From the NCBI GenBank assembly GCA_016780775.1, contig JADHLI010000005.1:1-64000 (forward strand): a stretch of 64,000 bases of DNA, read 5' to 3'. This DNA comes from Alphaproteobacteria bacterium. Lineage in GTDB: Bacteria; Pseudomonadota; Alphaproteobacteria; Puniceispirillales; Puniceispirillaceae. The first letter of the stretch is position 1, and every line of letters starts with the position of its first letter. Under the pieces are notes generated by a model. That model was not told where the DNA came from. It did no database searches and saw only the letters and a list, made by a program, of their open reading frames with translations. Of this stretch, positions 18,741 to 28,040 are shown one piece after another. The position numbers were made by a program, and so were the translations under genes.

Positions 18741-20471
18741 ATGAACATTTTCAGTGATTTCCAAGACTTTATCCTCACCTCCTTTGATGAGATGATTGCC
18801 GCTGGCACCATCGCTTCTCCAGAGCTTGCTGATACTAGCAAGGTGGTAGTTGAATTGCCCCGCGATGAAGCACATGGCGATTTAGCCTGCAATGCAGCAA
18901 TGGTATTATCCAAACAGGCGCGCATGAAGCCCCGTGATTTGGCTGGGTTATTAGCTGAAAAGCTGATGCAGCGAGATGATGTGGCAGACGTGGAAATCGC
19001 CGGACCAGGTTTCATTAATATCCGGCTGATAGAGGGGCGCTGGGCACGCGAACTTGCTGGCATTCTGAACGCTGGTAGCGATTATGGACGCAATGAGTTG
19101 GGCAAGGATAAGACCATAAATGTGGAGTTTGTGTCGGCAAACCCTACAGGCCCTCTTCATGCTGCCCATGCTAGAGGGGCTATTTTTGGGGATGCGCTCG
19201 CCAATCTTCTGGAATGGTCTGGCTATAAGGTATGCCGTGAATATTACATTAATGATGCGGGCGCACAGGTTGATGTGCTGGCACGTTCAGCCTTCCTACG
19301 TTACCGCGAAGCCTTAGGTGAGGCGGGAATTGAAATCCCAGAAGGGCTGTATCCAGGTCTATATCTAAAAGAGGTTGGCCAAGCCCTAAAGACAGAGTTT
19401 GGCGATAGCCTTCTCAAGCAAAGCGAAGCGGAATATCTTGCGCCTATTCGCGGCTTTGCGATTGATATGATGATGGAGGGTATCAAAAAAGATCTTCGCG
19501 GATTAGGCATTGATATGGATGTTTATAGCTCTGAGCGGGAGCTTGTTGAAGCTGGCAAGGTTGCTAGTGCTATCGAAAAATTGCAAACAGATGGGCTAGT
19601 CTATCGCGGCGTATTAGAGCCACCAAAAGGTCAGTTGCCCGAAGATTGGGAAGCACGTGAGCAACTGTTGTTCCGCGCAACCGATTTCGGCGATGATATA
19701 GACAGGCCTTTACAGAAATCAGACGGCAGCTGGACCTATTTTGCCTCTGATGTAGCCTATCACCATGATAAATTACAGCGCACAGATGGTGCAATGATTA
19801 ATGTCTGGGGCGCAGATCATGGCGGCTATGTTAAACGCATGAAAGCAGCAACCGAGGCTATTTCTGGTCAGAAAGACACGCTTGATGTTAAATTATGTCA
19901 GCTGGTATCGCTTCTGGATAAGGGTAAACCTGTTAAGATGTCCAAAAGGGCAGGGACTTTTGTCACGCTTAGCGATGTAATGGAAGCGGTGGGGGCAGAT
20001 GTGATGCGTTTTATCATGTTGACCCGCCGAAATGACCAAACGCTAGAATTTGATTATGCCAAAATTACAGAAAAGAGCCGCGAAAATCCGGTTTTTTATG
20101 TGCAATATGCGCATGCCAGAGGATGTTCGGTATTGCGTCAAGACAATCTTCCAGAACTGTCAGGTGCAGATTATAGCCTATTAAATGCCCCCCATGAGGT
20201 TAGGTTGATTAAACAGCTTGTTAGTTGGCCACAATTAGTACGCTCTGCTGCGCTTAGCCATGAGCCGCATAAAATCGCCTTTTATCTAATTGATTTAGCT
20301 GCCTCTTTTCATGGTTTATGGACAGCTGGACGGGAAGATGCCGCCCTACGCTTTATTATCGAGTCTAACACAGATTTAACCCGCGCAAGGCTCAGCCTTG
20401 TGCAAGCGTCGGTAAATGTAATTCAGGCAGGTCTTAGCCTTTTAAGTGTTGATGCGCCGCAGGAGATGTAG
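18741..20471 (+). CDS. argS: Arginyl-tRNA synthetase
   Basis: This enzyme charges tRNA-Arg. The 576 residues start [10 protein letters not shown], an Add1-type N-terminal domain. The class I HIGH site, after NPTGPL, reads HAAH (140-143); the glycine normally found at the third position is alanine. KMSKR (399-403) and the C-terminal anticodon-binding DALR domain are normal. The next Met upstream is inside dgt, so the ATG one base after the dgt stop is the sensible start. The altered HIGH motif is the only odd feature. Confidence 0.96.
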   Translation: MNIFSDFQDFILTSFDEMIAAGTIASPELADTSKVVVELPRDEAHGDLACNAAMVLSKQARMKPRDLAGLLAEKLMQRDDVADVEIAGPGFINIRLIEGRWARELAGILNAGSDYGRNELGKDKTINVEFVSANPTGPLHAAHARGAIFGDALANLLEWSGYKVCREYYINDAGAQVDVLARSAFLRYREALGEAGIEIPEGLYPGLYLKEVGQALKTEFGDSLLKQSEAEYLAPIRGFAIDMMMEGIKKDLRGLGIDMDVYSSERELVEAGKVASAIEKLQTDGLVYRGVLEPPKGQLPEDWEAREQLLFRATDFGDDIDRPLQKSDGSWTYFASDVAYHHDKLQRTDGAMINVWGADHGGYVKRMKAATEAISGQKDTLDVKLCQLVSLLDKGKPVKMSKRAGTFVTLSDVMEAVGADVMRFIMLTRRNDQTLEFDYAKITEKSRENPVFYVQYAHARGCSVLRQDNLPELSGADYSLLNAPHEVRLIKQLVSWPQLVRSAALSHEPHKIAFYLIDLAASFHGLWTAGREDAALRFIIESNTDLTRARLSLVQASVNVIQAGLSLLSVDAPQEM

Positions 20472-20476
20472 AGCCG

Positions 20477-21307
20477 ATGTTGCAGATGCTAAAATCCCGC
20501 CATCTATTCATCTTGCTTGGGCTGACTGGACTGCTTGTTGGTGCGGGGATTGTTGCTGTTCTTATTTTGATGCCGCCATTAAATGGCGCAAGTGATGTTG
20601 TTTATCTGAAAGGCGATGATACCCCTTATAAGGTGCGGCCATCCGAAGAGGGGGGGCAGAAAATCGCGCATCAGGATTCCCGCTTTATGAAGTTTCTGGA
20701 TAATGGAGAGGAAAATGGCGAAGAGGTTGAGGTTATTAGCCTGAATGATAGTATGCCAGAGCCACCGCCCGTTCAGCTAGAGGCAGAAAATGAAGCAAAA
20801 AAAGCTGTGGATTTAACTAATCTTTCGACAAAAACAGAACCGCCTGCAAAACCAATTGAAACAGAAAGCGTGCTGGCAACACCGCTGGCAGATGCTAGTG
20901 AAATTAACAGTGTAATTGATACAAGCCCGCCTAAGCTTTTACAAAACGCACAGCCTGACACCGTAGCTGAACCCGTACCAGTATCGAAGCCTAAAAACCC
21001 TGCACCAAAAAAACCTGTTAAAAAGAAAACGCCTGTTAACCCAGATACGCCCATGCGCCAAATACAATTGGCAGCCTTTCAAAGCCAAAAACGCGCCGAT
21101 ACCGCCGCAGCTTTATTGTCTGAGAAACATAATACACGCTTGAAGGGATATGTGCTATCTGCAAACGCAATCACAAAGGCAGATGGTGGTCTATTCTGGC
21201 GGGTAATGACCGATCAGATGCCCGCCACAGAAGCCAGCTCAATTTGTGAGGCGCTAAAAAAAGCAGGGCAGGAATGTATTATACGTAAACCTAAAGAGCA
21301 GCAATAG
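20477..21307 (+). CDS. SPOR-domain membrane protein
   Basis: The 276 residues have an N-terminal membrane anchor (residues 10-33), then a long acidic and proline/lysine-rich periplasmic linker (about 40-195). The C-terminal SPOR domain starts at RQIQLAAFQSQKRAD and contains FWRVMTD. SPOR domains bind denuded glycan strands at the septum. The gene stands between argS and scpA, its conserved place in alphaproteobacteria, where the neighbour nagZ normally follows but is absent here. Confidence 0.85.
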   Translation: MLQMLKSRHLFILLGLTGLLVGAGIVAVLILMPPLNGASDVVYLKGDDTPYKVRPSEEGGQKIAHQDSRFMKFLDNGEENGEEVEVISLNDSMPEPPPVQLEAENEAKKAVDLTNLSTKTEPPAKPIETESVLATPLADASEINSVIDTSPPKLLQNAQPDTVAEPVPVSKPKNPAPKKPVKKKTPVNPDTPMRQIQLAAFQSQKRADTAAALLSEKHNTRLKGYVLSANAITKADGGLFWRVMTDQMPATEASSICEALKKAGQECIIRKPKEQQ

Positions 21308-21318
21308 AGCTAGCCATA

Positions 21319-22116
21319 ATGTCAAATACGCTAACAGATGCAGAGTTTCAGCAAGAAGAGACAAGAGATAAAGAAGCAGAACAGCTCTCTTTATTTGTCA
21401 ATCTTGATGGCTTTGAAGGTCCAATAGATTTATTGCTAACCCTAGCGCGCGAGCAAAAAGTGGATTTAGGAAAGATTGCAATCCTGCCGCTTGCCGAACA
21501 ATATCTTGCCTATATTGCCTCTGCTAGAAAGCTAAATCTGGAAGTCGCGGCAGATTATTTGGTAATGGCGGCATGGCTGGCTTTTTTGAAATCGCGGTTA
21601 CTCTTGCCAGACCCAGAACCTGAACATTCAGAAGATGCGTTGGATATGACTGACGCGCTGCGCTTTCAGCTGGTTAGATTAGAAGCTATGCAGTCAGCAG
21701 CAAAGCGGCTATCTGGCCTGCCTTTATTAGGGCGTAGCCGGCTAGCACGTGGCCAGCCAGAAACTTTTGAAGGACGCGTTTCTATCGTTTGGCAGGCCCG
21801 TTTATATGACCTTATTCAAGCCTATGGCGATATTCGTTCAGCCGAAGAAGCGCAGATGCTAACCATTGCTGCTACCCGCTTATATTCTGTACAAGAAGCT
21901 GCAGGGCGCCTAGCCAGATTATTGCCAAAAACACCTGGCTGGACACAATTAGAAGATTTCCTGCCGCCAGAGTTGAAAGACCCGCTTGATAGGCGCTCGG
22001 CAATGGCATCCCACTTTGTGGCTAGTCTTGAGCTAGCAAAAGATGGTCAGATTACCTTGCGGCAATCTGGAAAATATACCCCACTTTATTTGCGCATGAA
22101 GGAGCAGGCTGGATGA
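21319..22116 (+). CDS. scpA: Segregation and condensation protein A
   Basis: The 265-residue kleisin subunit bridges the SMC heads with ScpB. The N-terminal block FEGPIDLLLTLAREQKVDLGKIAI and the YLVMAAWLAFLKSRLLLP helix are diagnostic. The stop overlaps the scpB ATG in ATGA, so the two products are coupled. The smc gene is not in this window. Confidence 0.93.
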   Translation: MSNTLTDAEFQQEETRDKEAEQLSLFVNLDGFEGPIDLLLTLAREQKVDLGKIAILPLAEQYLAYIASARKLNLEVAADYLVMAAWLAFLKSRLLLPDPEPEHSEDALDMTDALRFQLVRLEAMQSAAKRLSGLPLLGRSRLARGQPETFEGRVSIVWQARLYDLIQAYGDIRSAEEAQMLTIAATRLYSVQEAAGRLARLLPKTPGWTQLEDFLPPELKDPLDRRSAMASHFVASLELAKDGQITLRQSGKYTPLYLRMKEQAG

Positions 22117-22862
22117 GCAGTGTATCGACAAACGACACATCCCCAGATAGCCCTATAGACACATCTAAAAACGCGCCGGTTGATGCTAGCTTAAGCCTGT
22201 CTGAGCGCGCGCGTATTATCGAAGCTTTGGTGTTTGCCTCTTCAGAACCAGTCCTGTTTAAGAAGTTATCTCCATACATAAATGAAGAAACAGAACTGGC
22301 TGAAATAATTGACATAATTAAATCACGCTATGATGAGCGTTCTGGTTTAGAATTTAAGGTGTTTGACCAGTCATTGGCTTTTCGTACAAGAGCAGATGTT
22401 GCGGCCCATCTAAGCCTAGAACGTCCAGTGCAAAAGCCGTTATCCAGAGCGGCGCTCGAAGTGTTGGCTATCATTGCCTATCACCAGCCGATTACGCGCT
22501 CTGAGATTGAAGAAATTAGAGGTATAAGCCTATCACGCGGAACGATAGATATTCTGCTGGAATTAGAATGGATACGTCCACGCGGTCGGCGTCGTACACC
22601 AGGACGCCCCCTTACATGGGGTACCAGCACTGCGTTTCTTGACCATTTTGGGCTGGCTTCTGTGTCCGAGTTGCCGGGTCTGGAAGATTTAAAATCAGCA
22701 GGCCTGCTACGTAAAGGCCAAGTCATTGGCGGTCTAGGTGAAGCGAGCGCCGTAACAGAGGATGCTGCAGATGATGGTGAGGGTGTTATTGGCGAGGACG
22801 AATTAGAAGAAGGCCTGCTAGGCGGGGATATAGATTTTTTTGATGAGGGTGAGCATGATTAA
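22113..22862 (+). CDS. scpB: Segregation and condensation protein B
   Basis: The 249 residues contain two winged-helix domains with RIIEALVFASSEPV at about residue 31, LEVLAIIAYHQPITRSEIEEIRG near 115 and GRPLTWGTSTAFLDHFGL near 168. ScpB homodimers bind ScpA. The C-terminal tail is strongly acidic (about residues 205-249). A 17-bp tandem repeat starts 23 bases after the stop. Confidence 0.94.
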   Translation: MSSVSTNDTSPDSPIDTSKNAPVDASLSLSERARIIEALVFASSEPVLFKKLSPYINEETELAEIIDIIKSRYDERSGLEFKVFDQSLAFRTRADVAAHLSLERPVQKPLSRAALEVLAIIAYHQPITRSEIEEIRGISLSRGTIDILLELEWIRPRGRRRTPGRPLTWGTSTAFLDHFGLASVSELPGLEDLKSAGLLRKGQVIGGLGEASAVTEDAADDGEGVIGEDELEEGLLGGDIDFFDEGEHD

Positions 22863-22885
22863 AATCTGCATCCCAAAAACATTAT

Positions 22886-22919
22886 AGATTACCAAACGTT
22901 ACAGATTACCAAACGTTAC
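22886..22919 (+). repeat. 17-bp tandem repeat, two perfect copies plus 6 bases
   Basis: The unit AGATTACCAAACGTTAC occurs at 22886-22902 and 22903-22919, and AGATTA follows. It fills the 74-base space between scpB and the ABC ATPase gene. It could be a recent slippage duplication or a paired operator. Confidence 0.85.
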
Positions 22920-22936
22920 AGATTATTGGAAAACGC

Positions 22937-24004
22937 GTGACCATAAGATTTGAGAATATCAGCCATTACTATGGCAGTACCGCATCGGTAACCGATATCA
23001 GCTTTGAGGTTGGGGAGGGGGAGGTTGTCTCTTTGCTTGGACCATCTGGTTGCGGTAAAACAACTTTGCTTCGTCTGGCGGCTGGTTTTGAAACCCCTGA
23101 TAGCGGCCAGATTATGCAAGGCGATAATGTGCTATCTTCTAGTTCTGGCGTTTTGCCGCCTGAACAACGCCAAATGGGGCTAGTGTTTCAGTCCTATGCG
23201 CTATTTCCGCATATGACTATCCATAAAAATGTGATGTTTGGCCTGCATACGAGCACAAAGGCAGATATTGAAAGGGCAAACGCGCTGCTCGCTGACATGG
23301 ATTTAGCAGATTGCGCAGATAAATATCCGCATGAGCTTTCTGGTGGCCAGCAACAGCGCGTGGCTTTGGCAAGAGCTTTAGCACCATCTCCTAAACTTAT
23401 CTTGCTGGATGAGCCTTATTCCGGGCTAGATAGCCGCCTGCGCGAGCGTGTGCGTGACCAGATGTTGCATGCGCTACGCTTGTCTGGAACAGCTGCGCTA
23501 ATGGTTACGCATGATGCAGAAGAAGCGATGTTTATGTCAGACAGGATTATCGTATTGCGTGAGGGGAATATGATACAGCAAGGCCGGCCTATTGATTTAT
23601 ATTGTCGTCCCAGAAGCGCCTTTGTTGCTGAATTTTTTGGTGAGGTTAACCGGGTGCCTGCCATTGGCCAAAAAGGCGAGGTTTCCAGTCTATTTGGAAC
23701 TCTGCCTTGTGATACTGTTGCCGAAGGCGAGGATGCTGTTATCGTTATTCGCCATGAAGGCTTGCAGGTATCGATGGATAGAACGGGCGATAAAGCAGAC
23801 GGCGTAGAAGCGATTGTACAAGAAGCGCACCTTTTGGGTCGAAGCTCTCTGTTGCATCTATCGGTTCCGGAAACTGATAAAAGTGAAGAGCTGCATTTGC
23901 ATGCCCGCATCCCAGGTTTGAATTCCTTTGCTGAGGGCGCGCGGGTGCATATCAGCATTGATCCATCACAGGCTTTTGTGTATCCAGACGGAAAAAAGAT
24001 TTAA
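22937..24004 (+). CDS. ABC transporter ATP-binding protein of the FbpC/PotA type, orphan
   Basis: The 355-residue ATPase has Walker A GPSGCGKTT (35-43), the Q-loop in FQSYALFPHM, signature LSGGQQQR, Walker B LILLDEP and the switch His in VTHDAEEAM. A C-terminal TOBE-like region (about 230-350) matches the CUT/ferric-iron/polyamine importer group. No permease or binding-protein gene is adjacent: it sits between scpB and tatA, where alphaproteobacterial genomes normally have neither. The start codon is GTG with a poor ribosome-binding site. Substrate unknown; ferric iron, sulfate, thiamine and polyamine systems all use such subunits. Confidence 0.82.
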   Translation: MTIRFENISHYYGSTASVTDISFEVGEGEVVSLLGPSGCGKTTLLRLAAGFETPDSGQIMQGDNVLSSSSGVLPPEQRQMGLVFQSYALFPHMTIHKNVMFGLHTSTKADIERANALLADMDLADCADKYPHELSGGQQQRVALARALAPSPKLILLDEPYSGLDSRLRERVRDQMLHALRLSGTAALMVTHDAEEAMFMSDRIIVLREGNMIQQGRPIDLYCRPRSAFVAEFFGEVNRVPAIGQKGEVSSLFGTLPCDTVAEGEDAVIVIRHEGLQVSMDRTGDKADGVEAIVQEAHLLGRSSLLHLSVPETDKSEELHLHARIPGLNSFAEGARVHISIDPSQAFVYPDGKKI

Positions 24005-24020
24005 AAACGAAAGCTAGCTG

Positions 24021-24049
24021 TTGCCGCATTAAATTGGCATGTTTATATT
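24021..24049 (+). promoter_or_regulatory. Promoter of tatA
   Basis: TTGCCG and TATATT are separated by 17 bases, about 80 bases before the tatA ATG. A second perfect TATAAT at 24066-24071 has no good -35 partner. Confidence 0.45.
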
Positions 24050-24131
24050 CGCAATAGCTTTAAAATATAATGGCATCCGGTAAAGGAAAATTCTGCCTTG
24101 ACCTTGCCGACATGACCGTAAGGGGATTGAA

Positions 24132-24449
24132 ATGGGTTTCACTAGCATTTGGCATTGGATTATTGTTCTAGCCGTTGTACTGATTTTGTTTGCACGTCCG
24201 GGTAAAATTTCTGGCATTATGGGCGATTTCGGAAAAGGCCTGCGTAGCTTCAAAGATGGTGTAAAATCTGATGAAGCTGATGATGAGGCGGAAGTAGAAG
24301 CAGAAGCTATTGAACAGCCTGCGGCTAAAAAGGTTGCTAAAAAAGCAGCTAAGAAGGTAGCCAAGAAAGTAGCGCCTAAAAAGAAAACAACAAAAACGGC
24401 TGCAAAGAAAACGAAGGCACCTAAAAAGGCTGCAAAGAAAAAGGCTTAA
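24132..24449 (+). CDS. tatA: Sec-independent translocase subunit TatA
   Basis: TatA oligomers form the conduit for folded twin-arginine substrates. The 105 residues show the single N-terminal membrane helix (5-21), the hinge FARPGKI and the amphipathic helix [15 protein letters not shown]. The acidic stretch (45-61) is followed by an unusual tail (66-105) built almost only of A, K, P and T in AAKK-type repeats, resembling histone H1-like tails. A GGGG ribosome-binding site precedes the ATG. tatB and tatC follow. Confidence 0.92.
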   Translation: MGFTSIWHWIIVLAVVLILFARPGKISGIMGDFGKGLRSFKDGVKSDEADDEAEVEAEAIEQPAAKKVAKKAAKKVAKKVAPKKKTTKTAAKKTKAPKKAAKKKA

Positions 24450-24450
24450 C

Positions 24451-24501
24451 GCCTTGGGGTTGTTGCCTTGGGGTGCTTGCCTCGTGCCTTGGGGTGCTTG
24501 C
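24451..24501 (+). repeat. Direct repeats GCCTTGGGGTGCTTGC after tatA
   Basis: Two perfect 16-base copies lie at 24465-24480 and 24486-24501, and a related copy GCCTTGGGGTTGTTG starts at 24451, two bases after the tatA stop. The last copy overlaps a weak hairpin (CTTGCT/AGCAAG) followed by TTTCTTTTTT near 24538, which could end some tatA transcripts. The rest of the tatA-tatB gap shows no gene. Confidence 0.8.
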
Positions 24502-24611
24502 TATGCCCGGTTTTAGGAAGCAAGGCAAGATTTCTTTTTTGACATTCTGGTCTGGCAAGACGCTACGCGGTTTCCCTTCACTAGAATATTGGCCTGATTT
24601 TCGGAGACAAA

Positions 24612-25061
24612 ATGTTTGATTTTGGTTGGCAAGAATTTGTTATGGTCGCCTTCGTCCTTGTGTTGGTCGTCGGCCCGAAAGATTTGCCAAAAGTACTCCG
24701 TGGTTTTACTAAATTCACCCGTCAGGCTAGGCAGATGGCGAACGAATTTACCCGCTCGTTAGAGGATGTTGGTGCAGACGATAATATTCGCGAGGTTAAA
24801 TCCATGGTTGCTGACCTCAAATCAGGCAATCTAGAGGATATGGCGCGTATCGTTGATGATAAGGAAGTGACCACAGAGCTGGGCAAAATCAAAGATGACA
24901 TGGATGTTGCTGGATTAAGAGACAAGGTAAGCGAGGTTCAAAAGGCAGGCCAACAAGACGCAGCAACACCAAAAAATAAACCTGCAAAAATACCAAAAAC
25001 CAAGACACAAAAAACCGCTAAAAAGACAGCTAAATCTGGCAATGTGAAGGGCAGCGCATAA
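24612..25061 (+). CDS. tatB: Sec-independent translocase subunit TatB
   Basis: The 149 residues start MFDFGWQEFVMV, with the membrane helix (5-20), the VVGPKDLPKVLR hinge and a long amphipathic helix typical of TatB. The C-terminus is lysine-rich (about 115-149). TatB together with TatC recognises twin-arginine signals. The stop overlaps the tatC ATG by one base (TAATG). Confidence 0.92.
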   Translation: MFDFGWQEFVMVAFVLVLVVGPKDLPKVLRGFTKFTRQARQMANEFTRSLEDVGADDNIREVKSMVADLKSGNLEDMARIVDDKEVTTELGKIKDDMDVAGLRDKVSEVQKAGQQDAATPKNKPAKIPKTKTQKTAKKTAKSGNVKGSA

Positions 25062-25909
25062 TGGCTGATGCTGTAGACCCAACTGAAGGTTCAATGAGCC
25101 TATTAGATCATTTAACTGAACTTCGGAATCGCATTGGTATTGTCTTTATTGCCTTTGTTGTTATTTTCCTTGCTTGTTTTATCCGCCCATTTGGTTCTGG
25201 TAGCGCAAATATTGCAGACCTTACTTATCATTGGCTGCAAGCACCGCTTGCGGCACGTGAAGAAGTTAGCCGGATGATTTTCACTGGCCTGCATGAAGGG
25301 TTTTTCACGCAAGTTAAAGTGGCGTTTTTTGTTTCTATCTGTATTACCTTTCCCATTATCTTGCTGCAAATCTGGCGTTTTGTTGCGCCGGGTTTATACA
25401 AAAATGAACGCAGAGCGATTTATCCTTTCTTGCTAGCAACACCTGTGCTGTTCGCAATGGGCGCTTTGATGGTTTATTATCTGGTGATACCGCTAGCTTG
25501 GGGTTTTTTCCTGTCGTTTGAGATGCAAGGGGCTGAGGGCGCTCTAGCAATTGAGGTTGAGCCGCGCATTTCAGAATATCTAAGCCTTGTTATGCGTTTG
25601 ATGTTTGCCTTTGGGGTATCGTTTGAGTTGCCGGTATTACTGCTGTTGATGGTCAAAGCAGGGCTAATGACAGCAGATGGATTAGCAGAAAAACGTAAAT
25701 ACGCTATTTTGCTAGCCTTTATTGCTGCCGCTATTTTAACCCCGCCTGATGTTATCTCGCAGGTTCTGTTGGCTGTGCCTGTAATCCTTTTATATGAGAT
25801 TTCTATTATCGGTGCGCGTATGATCCAGAAAAAACGCGATAGGGCTGAGGACGACACTAAGGACGACACTAAGGATGATGCCAAAGATGATGAAAGCAAC
25901 TTAACCTGA
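25061..25909 (+). CDS. tatC: Sec-independent translocase subunit TatC
   Basis: The 282-residue protein has six membrane segments. The family motifs LLDHLTELRNRI (N-terminus), FPIILLQIWRFVAPGLYKNER and SFELPVLLLLM are present. TatC is the twin-arginine signal receptor. The C-terminal tail is a 12-bp in-frame tandem repeat encoding DDTK-DDTK-DDAK, an acidic cytoplasmic extension not needed for the fold. Confidence 0.95.
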   Translation: MADAVDPTEGSMSLLDHLTELRNRIGIVFIAFVVIFLACFIRPFGSGSANIADLTYHWLQAPLAAREEVSRMIFTGLHEGFFTQVKVAFFVSICITFPIILLQIWRFVAPGLYKNERRAIYPFLLATPVLFAMGALMVYYLVIPLAWGFFLSFEMQGAEGALAIEVEPRISEYLSLVMRLMFAFGVSFELPVLLLLMVKAGLMTADGLAEKRKYAILLAFIAAAILTPPDVISQVLLAVPVILLYEISIIGARMIQKKRDRAEDDTKDDTKDDAKDDESNLT

Positions 25910-25963
25910 CCTAGCAGATAGTTTGTAGCTATCTTTTGAGCGCAATATGGAGACCTAGCGCCT

Positions 25964-27250
25964 ATGCATGACATAAAAGCTATTCGCGAAAATCCAGAGC
26001 AGTTTGACAAGGCTGCACAGCGGCGCGGCCTGGACCCGGTTGCGGGGCAGATTGTTGCATTGGACAAAGAAAGACGCGAAATTCAAACGAATCTTCAGGC
26101 AAAATTATCACGTCGTAACGAAGCTAGCCGAGAAATTGGCCAGAAAAAAGCCGCTGGCGAGGATGCAGATACACTATTGGCAGAAGTTGCAGCCCTGAAA
26201 GAGGCTATCCCAGCTTTGGAAGCACAAGAAGCAGAACTGTCACAAGCCATTAACACTCATCTGATCTCTATCCCGAATATTCTGGATGATATCGTGCCAG
26301 ATGGCGAGGATGAGGATGAGAATGAGTTGTTGCGGAGTGTAGGTGAAAAGCCATCTTTTTCCTTTACCCCCCGCGATCATGTTGATATTGGCGAAGGCTT
26401 GGGACAAATGGATTTTGCAGCTGGCGCCAAACTATCTGGTGCGCGCTTTGTTGTCTTGCAAGGCCAGCTAGCTAGGCTGGAGCGTGCCCTAGCTGCTTTT
26501 ATGCTTGATGTGCACACCAAAGAGCATGGCTATCTAGAGACCTTGCCGCCTGCTTTAGTCCGCACCCAAACTATGACTGGAACAGGCCAGCTACCTAAAT
26601 TTGCCGATGATCTGTTCCATACAACAGATGATAGATGGCTTATCCCAACAGCAGAAGTGCCGCTAACTAATATTGTTGCAGACAGTATTGTGCCGCGTGA
26701 TGCCTTGCCAATGCGCCTAACCGCATTTACCCCATGTTTCCGCGCTGAAGCTGGTTCAGCTGGGCGCGACACAAGAGGACTTATCCGTCAACATCAATTC
26801 TCTAAGGTAGAACTTGTAACGCTTACCACGCCAGAGGAATCTGAAGCTGAATTGGCGCGAATGGCAGCCTGTGCGGAAACAATTCTCCAGCGCCTAGGGC
26901 TTGCTTATCGCGTGCTGCGCTTATGTTCTGGTGATACGGGTTTTTCAGCTCAGCAAACTTTGGATATTGAGGTTTGGTTACCCGGTCAAGATGAAGGCAA
27001 GGGCATGTATCGCGAGATTTCATCCTGTTCAAACTGTGGTCCGTTTCAGGCGCGCCGCATGAAAGCACGCACCCGCAAAGACGGGGAGAAGGAAACCGAG
27101 TTTTTGCATACCCTAAACGGCTCTGCATTGGCGGTTGGCAGATGTATGATAGCGGTTCTGGAAAACGGCCAACAAGAGGATGGCTCGGTTTTACTGCCAG
27201 AAGTCTTGCATAATTATATGGGGTGTGACCGTCTAGTTGCATCTGCATAA
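25964..27250 (+). CDS. serS: Seryl-tRNA synthetase
   Basis: This class II synthetase charges tRNA-Ser. The 428 residues begin MHDIKAIRENPEQFD, followed by the long antiparallel coiled coil that grips the tRNA-Ser variable arm (about 30-100). Motif 2 (FRAEAGSAGRDTRGLIRQHQF) and motif 3 (LNGSALAVGRCMIAVLE) are intact. The position after tatC and before surE is the conserved alphaproteobacterial order. A tRNA-Ser(TGA) gene lies at the right end of this window. Confidence 0.97.
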   Translation: MHDIKAIRENPEQFDKAAQRRGLDPVAGQIVALDKERREIQTNLQAKLSRRNEASREIGQKKAAGEDADTLLAEVAALKEAIPALEAQEAELSQAINTHLISIPNILDDIVPDGEDEDENELLRSVGEKPSFSFTPRDHVDIGEGLGQMDFAAGAKLSGARFVVLQGQLARLERALAAFMLDVHTKEHGYLETLPPALVRTQTMTGTGQLPKFADDLFHTTDDRWLIPTAEVPLTNIVADSIVPRDALPMRLTAFTPCFRAEAGSAGRDTRGLIRQHQFSKVELVTLTTPEESEAELARMAACAETILQRLGLAYRVLRLCSGDTGFSAQQTLDIEVWLPGQDEGKGMYREISSCSNCGPFQARRMKARTRKDGEKETEFLHTLNGSALAVGRCMIAVLENGQQEDGSVLLPEVLHNYMGCDRLVASA

Positions 27251-27290
27251 CAAAAAGCTAGGTTAGCTAATAGCGTTGGGAGATGGTTTT

Positions 27291-28040
27291 TTGCGCATTC
27301 TGGTCACGAATGATGATGGTATTGATGCCGAGGGCTTGCACCTGTTAGAAGAGTTAGCGCGCACCTTATCAGATGATGTGACAATAGTGGCACCTGCTGC
27401 TAATCAATCTGGCACTGGCCGTTCTATTAGCTTGCACCGTGATATAGATTTTCATAAGCGGGACCAGACCCATTATTCGGTAGGCGGCACACCTGCAGAT
27501 TGTGTGATGCTGGCCTTGCATCTCTTATTCCCAGACAAAAAGCCTGATCTGGTGCTATCTGGCATTAATCACGGAATGAATGTTGCGGATGATATTGGTT
27601 ATTCTGGGACAGTTGGCGCGGCCAAAGAAGCGGCTATAAATGGGATAGCCGGCATTGCCCTATCGCAACGTTTTGCCAAAGGTCAGGCAGATTTCACACC
27701 TGTTAAACAAGTTGGCAGAGAGGTGTTGGAAGCTGCTGTTAAAATAACGATGCCGGAGCGTTCCGTCCTAAACATTAATTTTCCGCCAGCCCATCTGGGC
27801 CCCGTAAAGGGGATACGTTCGGCAAGCTTGGACTGTCATAAATTCTCAGATGAAATCTTACCAGGTGATGAGCCAGGCAGCTATCGTATCGGTCCCATGC
27901 TGATGCTTGATGAGGTTGCACCAAACACTGACAGATGGTGGCTGGATAGAGGATATGTCTCGCTAACGCCATTAAAAATGGATATGACGGCTACAGATTT
28001 GCTGCCCAATATGCCAGATAAGGATTTATCTGTTCTGTGA
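27291..28040 (+). CDS. surE: 5'-nucleotidase / exopolyphosphatase SurE
   Basis: SurE hydrolyses nucleoside 5'-monophosphates in a metal-dependent way. The protein starts RILVTNDDGIDAEGL, with the catalytic DD pair, then APAANQSGTGRSIS and SGINHGMNVADDIGYSGTVGAA. I chose TTG 27291 (249 residues) because the family starts at this MRILVTND block and GGGAG lies 8 bases upstream; a TTG at 27276 would add five residues. The stop overlaps the pcm GTG by four bases. Confidence 0.92.
   Translation: MRILVTNDDGIDAEGLHLLEELARTLSDDVTIVAPAANQSGTGRSISLHRDIDFHKRDQTHYSVGGTPADCVMLALHLLFPDKKPDLVLSGINHGMNVADDIGYSGTVGAAKEAAINGIAGIALSQRFAKGQADFTPVKQVGREVLEAAVKITMPERSVLNINFPPAHLGPVKGIRSASLDCHKFSDEILPGDEPGSYRIGPMLMLDEVAPNTDRWWLDRGYVSLTPLKMDMTATDLLPNMPDKDLSVL

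Noticed and set aside
23416-23958. 180-residue minus-strand frame opposite the ABC ATPase gene
   Set aside because: It lies wholly within a gene with intact ABC motifs.
25477-26067. 196-residue minus-strand frame opposite tatC and serS
   Set aside because: It is antisense to two clear genes, rich in serine and arginine as expected for a shadow frame.
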